A stretch of 64,000 nt of DNA from Lentzea waywayandensis (GTDB lineage Bacteria; Actinomycetota; Actinomycetes; Mycobacteriales; Pseudonocardiaceae), in NCBI RefSeq assembly GCF_900115955.1, contig NZ_FOYL01000010.1, positions 124,001 to 188,000 on the forward strand, in the 5' to 3' direction. Of this stretch, positions 42,523 through 52,454 are shown piece after piece. The translations under genes and the position numbers were made by a program. Every line of letters begins with the position of its first letter. The stretch's first letter is position 1. The notes beneath the pieces are model-generated. The model did no database searches. It was not told where the DNA came from and saw only the letters and a list, made by a program, of their open reading frames with translations.

Positions 42523-45500
42523 TCAGAAAGTCGGAGCGACGGTCGGTGCGGACACGAGGACATAGCCCAGGCGTTGCTGGAGCTCGTGGGTGCCGCAGCC
42601 CGTCACCGAGTCGAAGCGGTTGAGGTTGGGGACGCCCGTCTGCTTGCAGCGGTCCAAAGGCTTGGACGGCAGGCCATCCGGCGGTGAGCTGTAGACGCGG
42701 CCGCCACCGGAGATCCGGGTCTTGCCATCGCAGTTCGCGTCGAGTGACGTGTACACGTCCGAGCCGTCCTGGCAGATGTTCAGCGAGGCCGTCTGGCCCG
42801 GGATGTCGATCAGCAGCACCGTGCCGAGCGGTCCTTCGCGGTAGTAACCCGGCGAGGTGTTGTGCGGCGAGCTCCAGTGGTCGGTCGGCCACTGGCCGTT
42901 GAAGTGGCGGCTCAGGATCGTGTATGCGCGGACCCAGCCGAGCTGCTTCTGGAAGATCGACCCCTCGCAGTTCTCCGCGGTCGAGTCGAACCTCTGGACG
43001 CCGGTGAAGCACCGGTAGAGACCGATCGTCGGGATGTTGGTCGGCTTGACCGAGTAGACGGCCCCGATCTCGCTCAGCAGCGTCGCTCCCTCGCAGTCCG
43101 CCTGGATCGCGGTGAAGTGGTCCTCTCCCTGCTTGCAGGAGTAGAGACGGACGGTGTTCGGGTCCGTCGGTGCCACCGTCATGCCGCGCGGCGTTTCGAA
43201 GCGGTAGCCGGGCAGCGCGGGCACGTCCGTGGGACCGGTGTAGTGCTCGCCCTTCTCGTTGACGAAACGACCCAGTTGGCCCGCCGCCGGCAGTGGCCGC
43301 GAGGCGTTGGCGAGGATCCGCGCCTCAGTGGCGACGCCCTGCTGCACGCGGACCTCGTCGATCAGGCCGGCGAAGCGGTCGGCGTCGGCGCCCTGTGCCT
43401 TGGCACGGCCGAGCGCGAACCTCCCCTCGGCGTTCCACATCTGGAACTTCTCGGTGCCGGCGAGTTTCCCGTCGACGTACAGCCGCAGCTGTCCCGCCGC
43501 GTGGTCGTAGACACCGGCCAGGTGCGTCCACCGGCCCGGAACGGCCTGCTCGGCCGAGAGCGCCTTCATCATCGGCGCCGCGTCGGAGTCCTGCACGTGC
43601 GAGCCGAACGACCACCTCTTCGACTCCGCTCGGTACTGCAGGGCGTAACCGCTCACGCGGTTGCCGTCCTGACTGAACACCGTGTAGGTCCGCTTGTCGT
43701 CGTCGAGGCGGGCCCAGGCCTGCACGGAGAAGCTGTCACGGGTGTTGGCACCGAGCGCCGTCGCCGGGGCCGAGGCCGTCCCGTCGAACTTGAGCGCCGA
43801 ACCGAAAACGCCTGGCACGTAGGACGTCCCGCTCGACGGCGTCAGGTTGTTCGCCCGCCACGAGCTGTCGTTCGCGTTGCCGCCGTTGAAGTCGTACAAC
43901 CCGAACTCGGACGGCGAGTGGTCACCGTAGACCTTGCCGACCTCACCGGAGGTGAGCGCGCGGCTGTAGGCACGGACGTCCTCGACGCCCCGGTACCACC
44001 AGCTGCCCTTCACGCCGTCCCACTTGCTGCGGCCGATCGTGAACGGACCGGTGGCGTTCCACCCGACCACGCCGACCTGCACGGCCGACAGCACACCGTT
44101 GACGTAAAGCCGGAGCTGCTTCGACGAAGCGTTGTCCGGCGAACCCTCGTGCGGCGGAGCCTCGTAGACCACCGTGAGGTGGGTCCAGCGGGTGAGCTGC
44201 GCCGGCTCGGACGAGACGAGCACGGTCGCCGAGCCGCCGTTCACGTCCTGGTTCGGCGCGACGACCGCCCACCTGCCGGAATCACCGTTGTAGGACAGGG
44301 CGAACGCGCTGTCGTGCGTGCCGTCCTGCGCCACGATCGACTTGTTTCCGGTGATGCCGTTCTCCGCGTACGCCCAAGCCGACACGCTGTAGCTGCGCGA
44401 GGTGTCGATGATCGGACCGGCGGTCTCACCCGCCTGGCTCGTCCCGTTCAGCCACACGCCGCCGTTCGCCGGACCGGAGATCCAGCCGCTGCCAGGGCTG
44501 AGGGTGACGGTGTTGCCGCGGCCACTGCTGTCGGCGCCGGTGAGACCGGTGGCCTCGCGGAACTTCCAGTGACCGGCGTCCGCGACCGGCAGCGTGGCGA
44601 CCGGCTGGTCCTGCGACGGGTAGGACCCGTAGAGGCCGAACACACCCTCGTTGTCCAGGGCACCGGTGTAGAAGCGGACGTCGTCGATCGAGCCGAGCCA
44701 CCGCTCGGCCGGTGCGCTGCGCAGCTTGGCGCGGCCGATCTGCAGACCACCGTTCGCCTGCCACGTGGAGTTGACCACACCTTCGCCGACCCGGTTGCCT
44801 TCGACGTAGAGCAGCACCTGCTTCGCCGCGCGGTCGTACACGCCGACGAGGTGCACCCAGCCGCTGAAGTCATCGATCTCCGCCGACACGGCGGCCACGG
44901 TGACCCTGGTGGCGTCGGTGTCGTCCTCGGTCATCTCGAACACCCAGTTGCCCAGGTGGTCGCGGTCCTTGAGGAAGCCGAGCCGGAACTTGCTGTTGTG
45001 CTCGCCGTCCTGACTCACCGCGACCCGCTTGCAGGTCGCGGTGCAGGCGTCTTCGGGGAGCTTGACCCACGCCGACACCGTGAAGTTCTGGTCGGTGCGG
45101 ACGACGGCTCCGGTCGAGACCTCCGCGTTGGTGCCGTTGAACGACGCCGCGTTGCCGAGACGGCCAGGCGCGTAGGTGGCGTTGGTCAGCGTGCCCGCCT
45201 TGCCACCAACGGAATCGGCGGCGTTCGTGCCGACCCCCTCGTCGAACTGCCACTTGTGCACGAGGCTGAGGTCACGGCCCGCCTTGTCGCGGATCTCGTC
45301 CGCGAACAGCACGCGGTTGTGGACCTCGACGTCGTCGATCGCACCGGGGAAGTAGTTCGCCTGCGCGCTGTTCCACAGGCCGCGACCGATCCGGAACTGG
45401 CCCGTCGCGTGGTTCCACGCGTTGGGGTGCGCGGCGGTCGCTGCCTCAACACCGTTGATGTACAACGTCATCACGTCGCGCGCGGCGTCGTAGGTGCCCA

Positions 45501-48500
45501 CCAGATGGGTCCACGCGCCCAGTTGGGCCACCGCACCGATCGCCCGGTCGTGGCGCGCACCACCGCCTGCCTGGTCTGACTCGAACATCGCGAACGCCCA
45601 GTGGCCGTCCGGAGTCGCCTGAAGCTGGAACGCGCTCGTCGTGTTGCCGTCCTGCGACAGCACCGTCGGATACTGGCCGGCGACGACCTTGTCGAGCCGG
45701 GCCCAGGCGCTGACGGAGAAGTTGCGCGAGGTGTCGAGGACGTGCGAGGCGTAGAGCGACGCGCCGGGGACACCGGTCAGGCGAACGGCGAGGTCCTTCG
45801 GGTCGGAGTTCTCGCTCTGCCCGCCGACCCAGCTGACCGGGTCGCCGAGGGACGCGGTTCCGTTGTAGCCGGACGTGTCGACGCCGACGTCGTCCATTCG
45901 CCACTGGCGAAGGGGACCGGCGTCGAGCTCGACGATGTCGGCGATCTCGTCCGCCGCAAGGGTCCTGCTGTACACCCGGACGTCGTCGAGGTCGCCCTGC
46001 AGAGCGGCGCCCTGCTGGTCGTTGCCCATGACGAACGCACCGGCCGAGTCCCAGAACGGCTTGGTCGCGGCGGCGCTCACCGCCGGCTGCAGGCCGTTCA
46101 CGTAGAGCGTCGCCTTCTTGGTGCCGGAGTCGAAGACCGCGGCCAGGTGCGTCGGCGTGTCCTTGACGGCGGTGCCGGGGGCGGTCTGTGCGAGCACGTT
46201 CCAGGCGGTGTTGCCGTTGCCCTCGGTCATGCCGAACTGCCAGCGGCCGTCCTTCTGCTGCAACACGAACCCGCTGGAGTCCGGGCCGTCCTGCGACAGC
46301 ACCGTCATCGGGACGTTCGTGTCCGTGAGCGTGACGTGGGCCGAGACGCTGAAGCTCTTGTCCGTGCGCACGACCGGGCCCGTGGTGCGGACCTGGCCGG
46401 AGCCGTCGAAGCGCAACGCGTAGTCCTTCGGCAAAGACCGCTGCTCGAAGAACGAGACACCGCCCGACAGCGCCGCGGACTCGCCGTTGGTCGCGGAGTT
46501 GCGCGCGACTGTGGCGCGGTCCTCTTCGAAGCGCCAGTGGCCGGCCTGGACGTTGTCGCGACGGACCTCACCGCGCACCTCGATGTCGGTGAGCGCGCGG
46601 TCGTACGTGCGCACGTCGTCGATCGCGCCGAGCCAGTTGTTGCCGAAGGCGTTCGCCGCTTTGCCCTGGCCGATGCGCAGGTCGCCCGCCGCGTTCCACG
46701 GAGAGGTGGCGAGACCGGTGCCCTGCGGGACTCCGTTGACGTACAGCCGAACCTGCTTGGTCTCCGCGTCGAACGTACCGGTGAGGTGCGTCCACGCGCC
46801 GAGAGTGGGCTCCTCCAACGACTTCACGAACGCCCAGTTGGCCGGGTTCGCGGAGTCCTGCTGCGGCATGACGAAGACCCAGCGCCGAACGTCGGCCTGG
46901 TACTGGAGGCAGAAGCCGCACACCGAGTTGCCGTCCTGGCTCACCGCGCCGCGCCACCACTGGTCGAGACCGCCGTCGAGCCGCACCCACGCCGACACGC
47001 TGAAGCTCGAGTCGGTGCGCACCGAGTTCGGCGCCGTGGCGTGGCCGCCCATGCCGTCGAGCGTCAGAGCCGAACCCGAGGCTCCCGCGCTGTAGCTCGT
47101 GGTGCCGTGCGTGGTGCCGTGCCGGTCGCCGAGGTACGCGCTGTCGTTGACGTTGCCGTCCATTGTGTACTGGGCGATCGCGCCGCTGCCCGCGCGGACG
47201 TAGATGTGGTGGATCTGCTTCGGACCGGGGTTGCCCGCCTTGTCCCTGACGCGCACGAACAGGTCGCGCGGCCCGTCACCGGGCGGCGTCAGCGTGACGG
47301 TGGCCGTGCCGCCCAGCCGGTCCGCGTTCACGGACTCGGTCCACTGGCCGTCGTCCCAGGTGTACTCGAACCTGTCGACGTCGGCGTCCTTGGCGGTGAA
47401 GGTGAACTTGCCCGCCACGGTCGTGCCGCCGTGCCACCGGTTGTCCGCGGGGTAGGCGAGGCTCGTGACGTCCGGCATGTTCACCGGCGCCGTGCGGTCG
47501 ACCCGGAACTGCTTCGGCCCGATCACGTAGCCGCCCTGCTTCGCGCCGTCGGACGCCGCCACGAACCACGTGACCAGGCGGTCGTCGTCGACCTTCGCGA
47601 GCGAGACGTCCTTCGCCGCCAGCGAACCCGAGCCGTGCGGACCGGACGACAACACGCGCTTGTTCTGCTTCGCCGGATCGCCGGGAACGACGTCGTCGTA
47701 CACGTCCCAGACGCCGTTGACCTGGTCACCGTCCGGATCGGACAGTCGCGCGCGCAGCTGGATCGTCGAGTCGCCGACCCACGGCATGCCGTCGCAGTTG
47801 GCGCACGCCTGGAGGTTCAGGTCGGTCGACGGCTCGGTCGGCGTGTTCGGGGTGCCGTTGTAGTAGATGACCAGCTTCGTCTCGCCGGGGTTGAACTTCC
47901 GCCAGAAGTCCTGGTTGCCCTCGTCCGCGGCGCGGATCGAGAACGTCGAGTTGCCGCCCTTGTCGATCTGGTCCGGGAAGTTGCCGGCCGTGAAGGAGAG
48001 GTACTTGTGCCCGGAGCAGCCGTTGTACACGGCCGGGATCCCGATCTCGCTGATCGAGCCCCAGTCGGCCGGCTGGTTGTTCCAGTTCGTGCCGGAGCCG
48101 ACGTCCCACTGGGACTGGTACAGGCGGTGGTTGTGCGTCACGTTGCACGTGGGTGAGTGCACGACCGCGACGTCGAGCCTCGCCGAGGAGATTTCCTTGC
48201 CCGAGAGGAAGCTGGTGTTGTACTGGAAGTACGTCCTGGTCTTCAGGTTCCACCCGTAGGCCTTGCCGGACCTGGCGGTGGGGTTGATCCCGATCCACCA
48301 GGCGTTCGGGTCCTCGGCCTGGGTGTTGAAGCCGTTCCAGTGCGTGCCTTCACGCATGTTGTGGGTGCCGTCGTCGTAGACCGTCGTCCAGCCGTCGTTC
48401 GTGCCGGTGTGCGGTCCGGGGTCGACGTACACCGGGTAGACCGTCGCGGGATCGGTGAGCATGCCCTGGTGTGGCACCAGGGTGAGGGAGTCGGCGGTGA

Positions 48501-49296
48501 GCTCCACACCGACGACCTGCTGGTCGGTGCGCGGCGCCTCCGGGTTCTCCTGCTTCTTCGAGTCCCACATCAGCGACGCAGGCACCTCGAACACCGTCGC
48601 GCCGGCCGCGTCGACCATGGTGAACGCGCCGTTCTCACCGGGCTTCAGCGTGAGCCCGTCGGTCTTGACGCCGAACCGGACGCGCGCGACCTCCTTCGCC
48701 GCCTCGCGGTTCTTCACGACGAGGAGCTGCTGGTAGCCGTCGTTTCGCGCGATCATCCGCAGGTCGACGCCGGGGAGGACCTCGGAATAGGTCGCGACCG
48801 GGCCGTCGAGCGCCGGCGCCGGCAGGTCTCCCTGCCAGGTCAGCTCGAACGACCTGCCGTCCTTGCTCAGCCGCACGAGCGGCTCGTTCGCACCGCCGTC
48901 GGAGAAGACGAGGCCGGTCCCGGTGGCCTTGGGCGCGACTCCGCCGCTTTCGGGAGCGAGGTCCGTGTTGATCGACGTCCACTTGCCGTCGGTCTGCACC
49001 CGCTGCGGTGTCGCCGAGAGAAGTGCCTTGAGCTGCCCGTCCGGCTGCGCGAACACTTCACGCGTCGAGGTGCGCAGGTTGAGCGCCTCGACCTCGGTGC
49101 CCTGCGCGCGAGCGGCCACGAGCGCACTGCCGGTGTCCGGCGCCTCGGTGACGGGAACGGCGACAGGTGGAGCCTTCGGCGCGCTGGCGGTGACGACGAC
49201 AGCGGTGGCCGCGATCGTCACGGCGAGAAGTGCCCCGACCAGATTTCTGGGCGCGCGCAGGCATGACTGCGTCGCCGCCCCTCGGCGGTCGAACAA
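42523..49296 (-). CDS. Giant exported LamG-repeat protein, partner of the RHS toxin
   Basis: 2257 residues. An N-terminal signal/anchor (NLVGALLAVTIAATAVVVTA) is followed by a beta-rich region and a DNRLRE-type domain (about 340-500; ARLDVAVVHSPTCNVTHNH). Ig-like material comes next, then six LamG/jellyroll repeats at about 705-2000, each with a SFSVSAWVRL-type strand and ending near IDDVRTYDRAL. The C-terminal 250 residues contain repeats with Cys (LYRCFTGVQRFDSTAENC and similar), a DUF5648-like module. LamG domains usually bind glycans, so surface attachment or target recognition is plausible. The gene starts with ATG 49296 and ends 21 nt before the RHS gene, with which it forms an operon. 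Confidence 0.9.
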   Translation of the reverse strand: MFDRRGAATQSCLRAPRNLVGALLAVTIAATAVVVTASAPKAPPVAVPVTEAPDTGSALVAARAQGTEVEALNLRTSTREVFAQPDGQLKALLSATPQRVQTDGKWTSINTDLAPESGGVAPKATGTGLVFSDGGANEPLVRLSKDGRSFELTWQGDLPAPALDGPVATYSEVLPGVDLRMIARNDGYQQLLVVKNREAAKEVARVRFGVKTDGLTLKPGENGAFTMVDAAGATVFEVPASLMWDSKKQENPEAPRTDQQVVGVELTADSLTLVPHQGMLTDPATVYPVYVDPGPHTGTNDGWTTVYDDGTHNMREGTHWNGFNTQAEDPNAWWIGINPTARSGKAYGWNLKTRTYFQYNTSFLSGKEISSARLDVAVVHSPTCNVTHNHRLYQSQWDVGSGTNWNNQPADWGSISEIGIPAVYNGCSGHKYLSFTAGNFPDQIDKGGNSTFSIRAADEGNQDFWRKFNPGETKLVIYYNGTPNTPTEPSTDLNLQACANCDGMPWVGDSTIQLRARLSDPDGDQVNGVWDVYDDVVPGDPAKQNKRVLSSGPHGSGSLAAKDVSLAKVDDDRLVTWFVAASDGAKQGGYVIGPKQFRVDRTAPVNMPDVTSLAYPADNRWHGGTTVAGKFTFTAKDADVDRFEYTWDDGQWTESVNADRLGGTATVTLTPPGDGPRDLFVRVRDKAGNPGPKQIHHIYVRAGSGAIAQYTMDGNVNDSAYLGDRHGTTHGTTSYSAGASGSALTLDGMGGHATAPNSVRTDSSFSVSAWVRLDGGLDQWWRGAVSQDGNSVCGFCLQYQADVRRWVFVMPQQDSANPANWAFVKSLEEPTLGAWTHLTGTFDAETKQVRLYVNGVPQGTGLATSPWNAAGDLRIGQGKAANAFGNNWLGAIDDVRTYDRALTDIEVRGEVRRDNVQAGHWRFEEDRATVARNSATNGESAALSGGVSFFEQRSLPKDYALRFDGSGQVRTTGPVVRTDKSFSVSAHVTLTDTNVPMTVLSQDGPDSSGFVLQQKDGRWQFGMTEGNGNTAWNVLAQTAPGTAVKDTPTHLAAVFDSGTKKATLYVNGLQPAVSAAATKPFWDSAGAFVMGNDQQGAALQGDLDDVRVYSRTLAADEIADIVELDAGPLRQWRMDDVGVDTSGYNGTASLGDPVSWVGGQSENSDPKDLAVRLTGVPGASLYASHVLDTSRNFSVSAWARLDKVVAGQYPTVLSQDGNTTSAFQLQATPDGHWAFAMFESDQAGGGARHDRAIGAVAQLGAWTHLVGTYDAARDVMTLYINGVEAATAAHPNAWNHATGQFRIGRGLWNSAQANYFPGAIDDVEVHNRVLFADEIRDKAGRDLSLVHKWQFDEGVGTNAADSVGGKAGTLTNATYAPGRLGNAASFNGTNAEVSTGAVVRTDQNFTVSAWVKLPEDACTATCKRVAVSQDGEHNSKFRLGFLKDRDHLGNWVFEMTEDDTDATRVTVAAVSAEIDDFSGWVHLVGVYDRAAKQVLLYVEGNRVGEGVVNSTWQANGGLQIGRAKLRSAPAERWLGSIDDVRFYTGALDNEGVFGLYGSYPSQDQPVATLPVADAGHWKFREATGLTGADSSGRGNTVTLSPGSGWISGPANGGVWLNGTSQAGETAGPIIDTSRSYSVSAWAYAENGITGNKSIVAQDGTHDSAFALSYNGDSGRWAVVAPNQDVNGGSATVLVSSEPAQLTRWTHLTVVYEAPPHEGSPDNASSKQLRLYVNGVLSAVQVGVVGWNATGPFTIGRSKWDGVKGSWWYRGVEDVRAYSRALTSGEVGKVYGDHSPSEFGLYDFNGGNANDSSWRANNLTPSSGTSYVPGVFGSALKFDGTASAPATALGANTRDSFSVQAWARLDDDKRTYTVFSQDGNRVSGYALQYRAESKRWSFGSHVQDSDAAPMMKALSAEQAVPGRWTHLAGVYDHAAGQLRLYVDGKLAGTEKFQMWNAEGRFALGRAKAQGADADRFAGLIDEVRVQQGVATEARILANASRPLPAAGQLGRFVNEKGEHYTGPTDVPALPGYRFETPRGMTVAPTDPNTVRLYSCKQGEDHFTAIQADCEGATLLSEIGAVYSVKPTNIPTIGLYRCFTGVQRFDSTAENCEGSIFQKQLGWVRAYTILSRHFNGQWPTDHWSSPHNTSPGYYREGPLGTVLLIDIPGQTASLNICQDGSDVYTSLDANCDGKTRISGGGRVYSSPPDGLPSKPLDRCKQTGVPNLNRFDSVTGCGTHELQQRLGYVLVSAPTVAPTF

Positions 49297-49504
49297 GTGG
49301 GTCCCCCGTGGTCACGCGCATGTCCCCCGACAACACGCGGACTAAACATCAACGGCCGAATACTCACAAATGGACAGTCCGATACCTATAGTCCGATTGG
49401 GTGATGACCGTCACGTGTGAGCAAACTGTGAGTTCGGACATTTCGGATACCGGCTGGTCATTTGACACCAGAAGGAACAGGCCGATTCGAACAGGCGTTC
49501 GACT
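49297..49504. promoter_or_regulatory. Promoter region of the LamG-RHS operon
   Basis: AT-richer than its neighbours. AGTCCGAT occurs twice (49376-49383 and 49390-49397), one short turn apart, next to TACCTATAG. TTCGGACATTTCGG lies further right (about 49432-49445). Operator-like, but the regulator is not identified. No gene is supported here. Confidence 0.45.
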
Positions 49505-50104
49505 CTAGTTCGCGAACACCAGCTCGAACCGGTGTGCGAACGCGCGGTACGACCTCGCGTAGACGTCCCTGCTGTCCGCGACCCGTTCCCGTTCCTTCTT
49601 CAGCACCTCACCCGCGGCGGCGGCGTTCCCGTTGAGCACGTGGATGATCGCCAGCTTCCGCGCCCGTTCGAAGTCGAGCAACGTCTCCGGCTTCGCGACG
49701 AGCGCGCGCGCCAGCGCGTCCCACTTGGCGTGCTTGTCGATGTAGGGCTTGCCGTGCTTCAGAAACGCGCTCACCAAAGAGGAAGCGGTCGCCGTGTGGT
49801 CGCCGCCGGGCTCGAAGGTCCAGCGCCACACGGGTTTCTCGCCCATCAGCGAACCGATAGGCGCGGAAACGAAAGGCGTGGCCGGGATTCCGACGCCGAG
49901 TGCGCGGCACACCTCGTCGTAGCGGCGGAAGCAGACGCCGACCAGCGGGGTGACCTCCAGCGAACCCGCCAGGCCGAAGCCGAGCCAGCCGGCGACGCCG
50001 TCACCGCGTTCCTGGAGCCAGACGTGGCCGCGGCGGACGAAGCCCGTGGAGCGCAGGGCGGTGTCCACGGCCATGAGCACGTCGGTTTTCGGTGAAGGCC
50101 TCAC
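49505..50104 (-). CDS. Hypothetical protein (DUF4304-like appearance)
   Basis: 199 residues, soluble. The N-terminal VLMAVDTALRSTGFVRRGHVW and the following strands (WLGFGLAGSLEVTPLVGVC) recall DUF4304-type proteins, but the match is by eye and weak. The C-terminal half is helical and basic (ARALVAKPETLLDFERARKL). The start is uncertain: GTG 50104, GTG 50080 or ATG 50074, none with a strong Shine-Dalgarno. It lies upstream of the LamG gene on the same strand but behind that gene's promoter region, so it is probably a separate unit. DUF4304-like proteins sometimes occur beside toxin systems. Confidence 0.6.
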   Translation of the reverse strand: MRPSPKTDVLMAVDTALRSTGFVRRGHVWLQERGDGVAGWLGFGLAGSLEVTPLVGVCFRRYDEVCRALGVGIPATPFVSAPIGSLMGEKPVWRWTFEPGGDHTATASSLVSAFLKHGKPYIDKHAKWDALARALVAKPETLLDFERARKLAIIHVLNGNAAAAGEVLKKERERVADSRDVYARSYRAFAHRFELVFAN

Positions 50105-50142
50105 GGAGGACAGGGTCCCAAACGACGGCGCATCCCGCCGGG

Positions 50143-50964
50143 TCAGTGCAGGACCGGGGTGAGGAACTCGGTCAGCTTGCGCAGGACGTCCGGTGGCACC
50201 TCGTCGAGGTGTTCCGTCAGCCGCAGAAGGATGCGACCGCCGCCCAAGTGCTCGACGGAGGCGACCGGCGCCGTGGCACAGACTTCTTGCACACCACCCA
50301 AAGCGGCGACTTGACGTGGCCCCAGCAACGTCGCCCAGTGCGGACCGCGGGACAACTCCGCTGCCATGAAAAGGGATTCGTCCAGGCCCACTCCGGCGGC
50401 CACCTCGTGCGCGGTGCGCACGCCGACGCGGTCCAGCGTGATCCAGCCGCCGCAGGCCTGCACGAGCGAGGCGCCCGTGCGGAACACCGACAGCCATTCC
50501 TGTTGCACTACATGGGAGATCCAGCCGCCGAACAACGAGCGCGCGGCCGTGACCGTGATCTGGTGCGGGAACGCGGGGTCGTCCTTCAGCAGGATCTCCG
50601 CGCACCAGCCGTCGTCGACCAGGGGCAGGCCCTGGGAGTCGAGCTGGACGAGTTGCACGCGCAGGAACGAAGGCAGGTCGTCGAGGGCGGCCGACCACGA
50701 CGGAAGAGTGAAGTCACCCGAAGAGAGCAGCAGGCGGGCATATCCCGGCGGCCCCCAGGGCGTTGTGTCGGAGGGGCGGTAGTCACGGGCCACCGACACG
50801 AGCTCCTCGACCGAGGCCGGGCAGAGGGGCGCGAGCAGGCCGGTGAAGAGGTCGCCGAACCACTTGGCCAGCGCGGGACGGTCGACGCCGGAGAACGTGT
50901 CCAGCTCCAGACGGACCACGTGTGGCGGCGACACAGGTCTCGGGAGTGTCAGATCTGTGCTCAA
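50143..50964 (-). CDS. Hypothetical protein, possibly immunity-like
   Basis: 273 residues, no signal or membrane segment. Conserved-looking stretches: PWGPPGYARLLLSSGDF, the aromatic SLFGGWISHVVQQEWLSVF, and RGPHWATLLGPRQVAALGG, which I have seen in proteins of the DUF3396 or immunity-protein type; that link is weak. It starts at a TTG (50964). The next gene on the same strand starts 38 nt after its stop. It is adjacent to the toxin island, which makes an orphan immunity role possible but unproved. Confidence 0.65.
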   Translation of the reverse strand: MSTDLTLPRPVSPPHVVRLELDTFSGVDRPALAKWFGDLFTGLLAPLCPASVEELVSVARDYRPSDTTPWGPPGYARLLLSSGDFTLPSWSAALDDLPSFLRVQLVQLDSQGLPLVDDGWCAEILLKDDPAFPHQITVTAARSLFGGWISHVVQQEWLSVFRTGASLVQACGGWITLDRVGVRTAHEVAAGVGLDESLFMAAELSRGPHWATLLGPRQVAALGGVQEVCATAPVASVEHLGGGRILLRLTEHLDEVPPDVLRKLTEFLTPVLH

Positions 50965-50997
50965 AGTGAGCGAACCTTATGGCCCGCAGGCGAAAAC

Positions 50998-51035
50998 CGT
51001 TAGGGGCCAGTCCCGTGAAAGATTGGCCCCTAACG
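50998..51035 (-). terminator. Terminator of the acyl-CoA dehydrogenase gene
   Basis: Perfect 12-bp stem (50998-51009 with 51024-51035), 14-nt loop, followed on the minus strand by GGTTTTCGCC. It lies 20 nt after the acyl-CoA dehydrogenase stop. Confidence 0.85.
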
Positions 51036-51054
51036 GAGGAATCAGCAGGTTCGT

Positions 51055-52251
51055 CTACCCGCGTGACTGGTAGTCGCGGAGCAGGCCGCGCGAGATGATC
51101 GTCTTCTGGATCTCGGACGTGCCCTCGCCGATCAGCAGGAACGGGGCCTCGCGCATCAGGCGCTCGATCTCGTACTCCTTGGAGTAGCCGTAGCCGCCGT
51201 GGATGCGGAACGACTCCTGTGTGACCTCGGCGCAGTACTCGGAGGCGATGAGCTTCGCCATGCCGGCCTCGACGTCGTTGCGCTGGCCCGAGTCCTTCAG
51301 GCGGGCGGCGTTGACCATCATCAGGTGCGCGGCCTCGACCTTGGTCGCCATCTCGGCGAGCTTGAAGGCGATGGCCTGGTGCTCGACGATGGCCTTGCCG
51401 AACGTCCGGCGCTGCTGCGAGTACTCGATCGCGAGCTCGAAGGCGCGGATCGAGATGCCGCACGCGCGGGCGGCCACGTTCACGCGACCCACCTCGACGC
51501 CGTCCATCATGTGCCGGAAGCCCTGGCCCGTGACGCCGCCGAGCACCTGGTCCGCGGCGATCTCGAAGCCGTCGAACACCATCTCGGTGGTGTCGACGCC
51601 CTTGTAGCCCATCTTGTCGATCTTGCCGGGGATCGTGAGGCCCGGCAGGACCTCGCCGTAGCCCTCGGGCTTCTCGACCAGGAACGTCGTGAGGTTCTGG
51701 TGCGGCTTCTCAGCGCCCTCGTCGGTCTTCACCAGCACGGCGGTGAGGTTGGACGTGCCACCGTTCGTCAGCCACATCTTCTGGCCGTTGATCGTGTAGC
51801 CGGAATCGCCGCGAACGGCACGGGTGCGAATCGCCGCGACGTCGGAGCCGAGTTCGGGCTCGGACATGGAGAACGAGCCGCGCACCTCGCCCGTGGCCAT
51901 GCGCGGCAGGTACTTCTGCTTCTGCTCGGGCGTCCCGTGCTGCTTGAGCATGTGCGCCACGATGAAGTGGGTGTTGATGACGCCGGAGACGCTCATCCAG
52001 CCGCGCGCGATCTGCTCGACCACCAGCGCGTACGTCAGCAGGGACTCGCCCAGGCCGCCGTACTCCTCGGGGATCGTCAGGCCGAAGAGACCCATCTCCT
52101 TCATGCCCTCGACGATGTCGGCGGGGTACGTGTCGCCGTGCTCCAGCGTCTGGGCGTGCGGGATGATCTCCTTGTCCACGAACGTGCGAACGGTCGCGAG
52201 GATTTCTTCCTGGATGTCCGTGAGACCCGCGGTCTGGGCGAGGCGCGCCAT
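51055..52251 (-). CDS. Acyl-CoA dehydrogenase
   Basis: 398 residues. It has the full acyl-CoA dehydrogenase order: N-terminal helical domain (LTIPEEYGGLG), the beta-domain FAD/substrate region (SFSMSEPELGSDVAAIRT, WLTNGGTSNLTAV), and the C-terminal helices with RTFGKAIVEHQAIAFKLAEM and GGYGYSKEYEIERLMREAPF. It oxidises an acyl-CoA to the enoyl-CoA with transfer to ETF. The chain length is not readable. The ATG at 52251 follows GGAAGGGAAG. Monocistronic, with its own terminator. Confidence 0.96.
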   Translation of the reverse strand: MARLAQTAGLTDIQEEILATVRTFVDKEIIPHAQTLEHGDTYPADIVEGMKEMGLFGLTIPEEYGGLGESLLTYALVVEQIARGWMSVSGVINTHFIVAHMLKQHGTPEQKQKYLPRMATGEVRGSFSMSEPELGSDVAAIRTRAVRGDSGYTINGQKMWLTNGGTSNLTAVLVKTDEGAEKPHQNLTTFLVEKPEGYGEVLPGLTIPGKIDKMGYKGVDTTEMVFDGFEIAADQVLGGVTGQGFRHMMDGVEVGRVNVAARACGISIRAFELAIEYSQQRRTFGKAIVEHQAIAFKLAEMATKVEAAHLMMVNAARLKDSGQRNDVEAGMAKLIASEYCAEVTQESFRIHGGYGYSKEYEIERLMREAPFLLIGEGTSEIQKTIISRGLLRDYQSRG

Positions 52252-52454
52252 CGCACTTCCCTTCCAAGGCTTTGGTTACCGGCGAGTATGGACCGGTTAA
52301 CGCCCGTTTGCGACCGGGGTGTGCTCTCCGCAACAACGCGAGCGCCCGCTGTACCGAAACAGCATCCCCGACAGGTGTAATCGCGCACCCACACGCGACG
52401 AACTGAGAGGCAGGACCATAAGATCCCGCCTCAACACTTCTAGGGGGACCCTCG

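Noticed and set aside
42862-48156. Two long plus-strand open frames opposite the LamG gene
   Set aside because: Same reason: antisense shadows with unnatural composition, whereas the minus-strand frame has repeated, recognisable domains.
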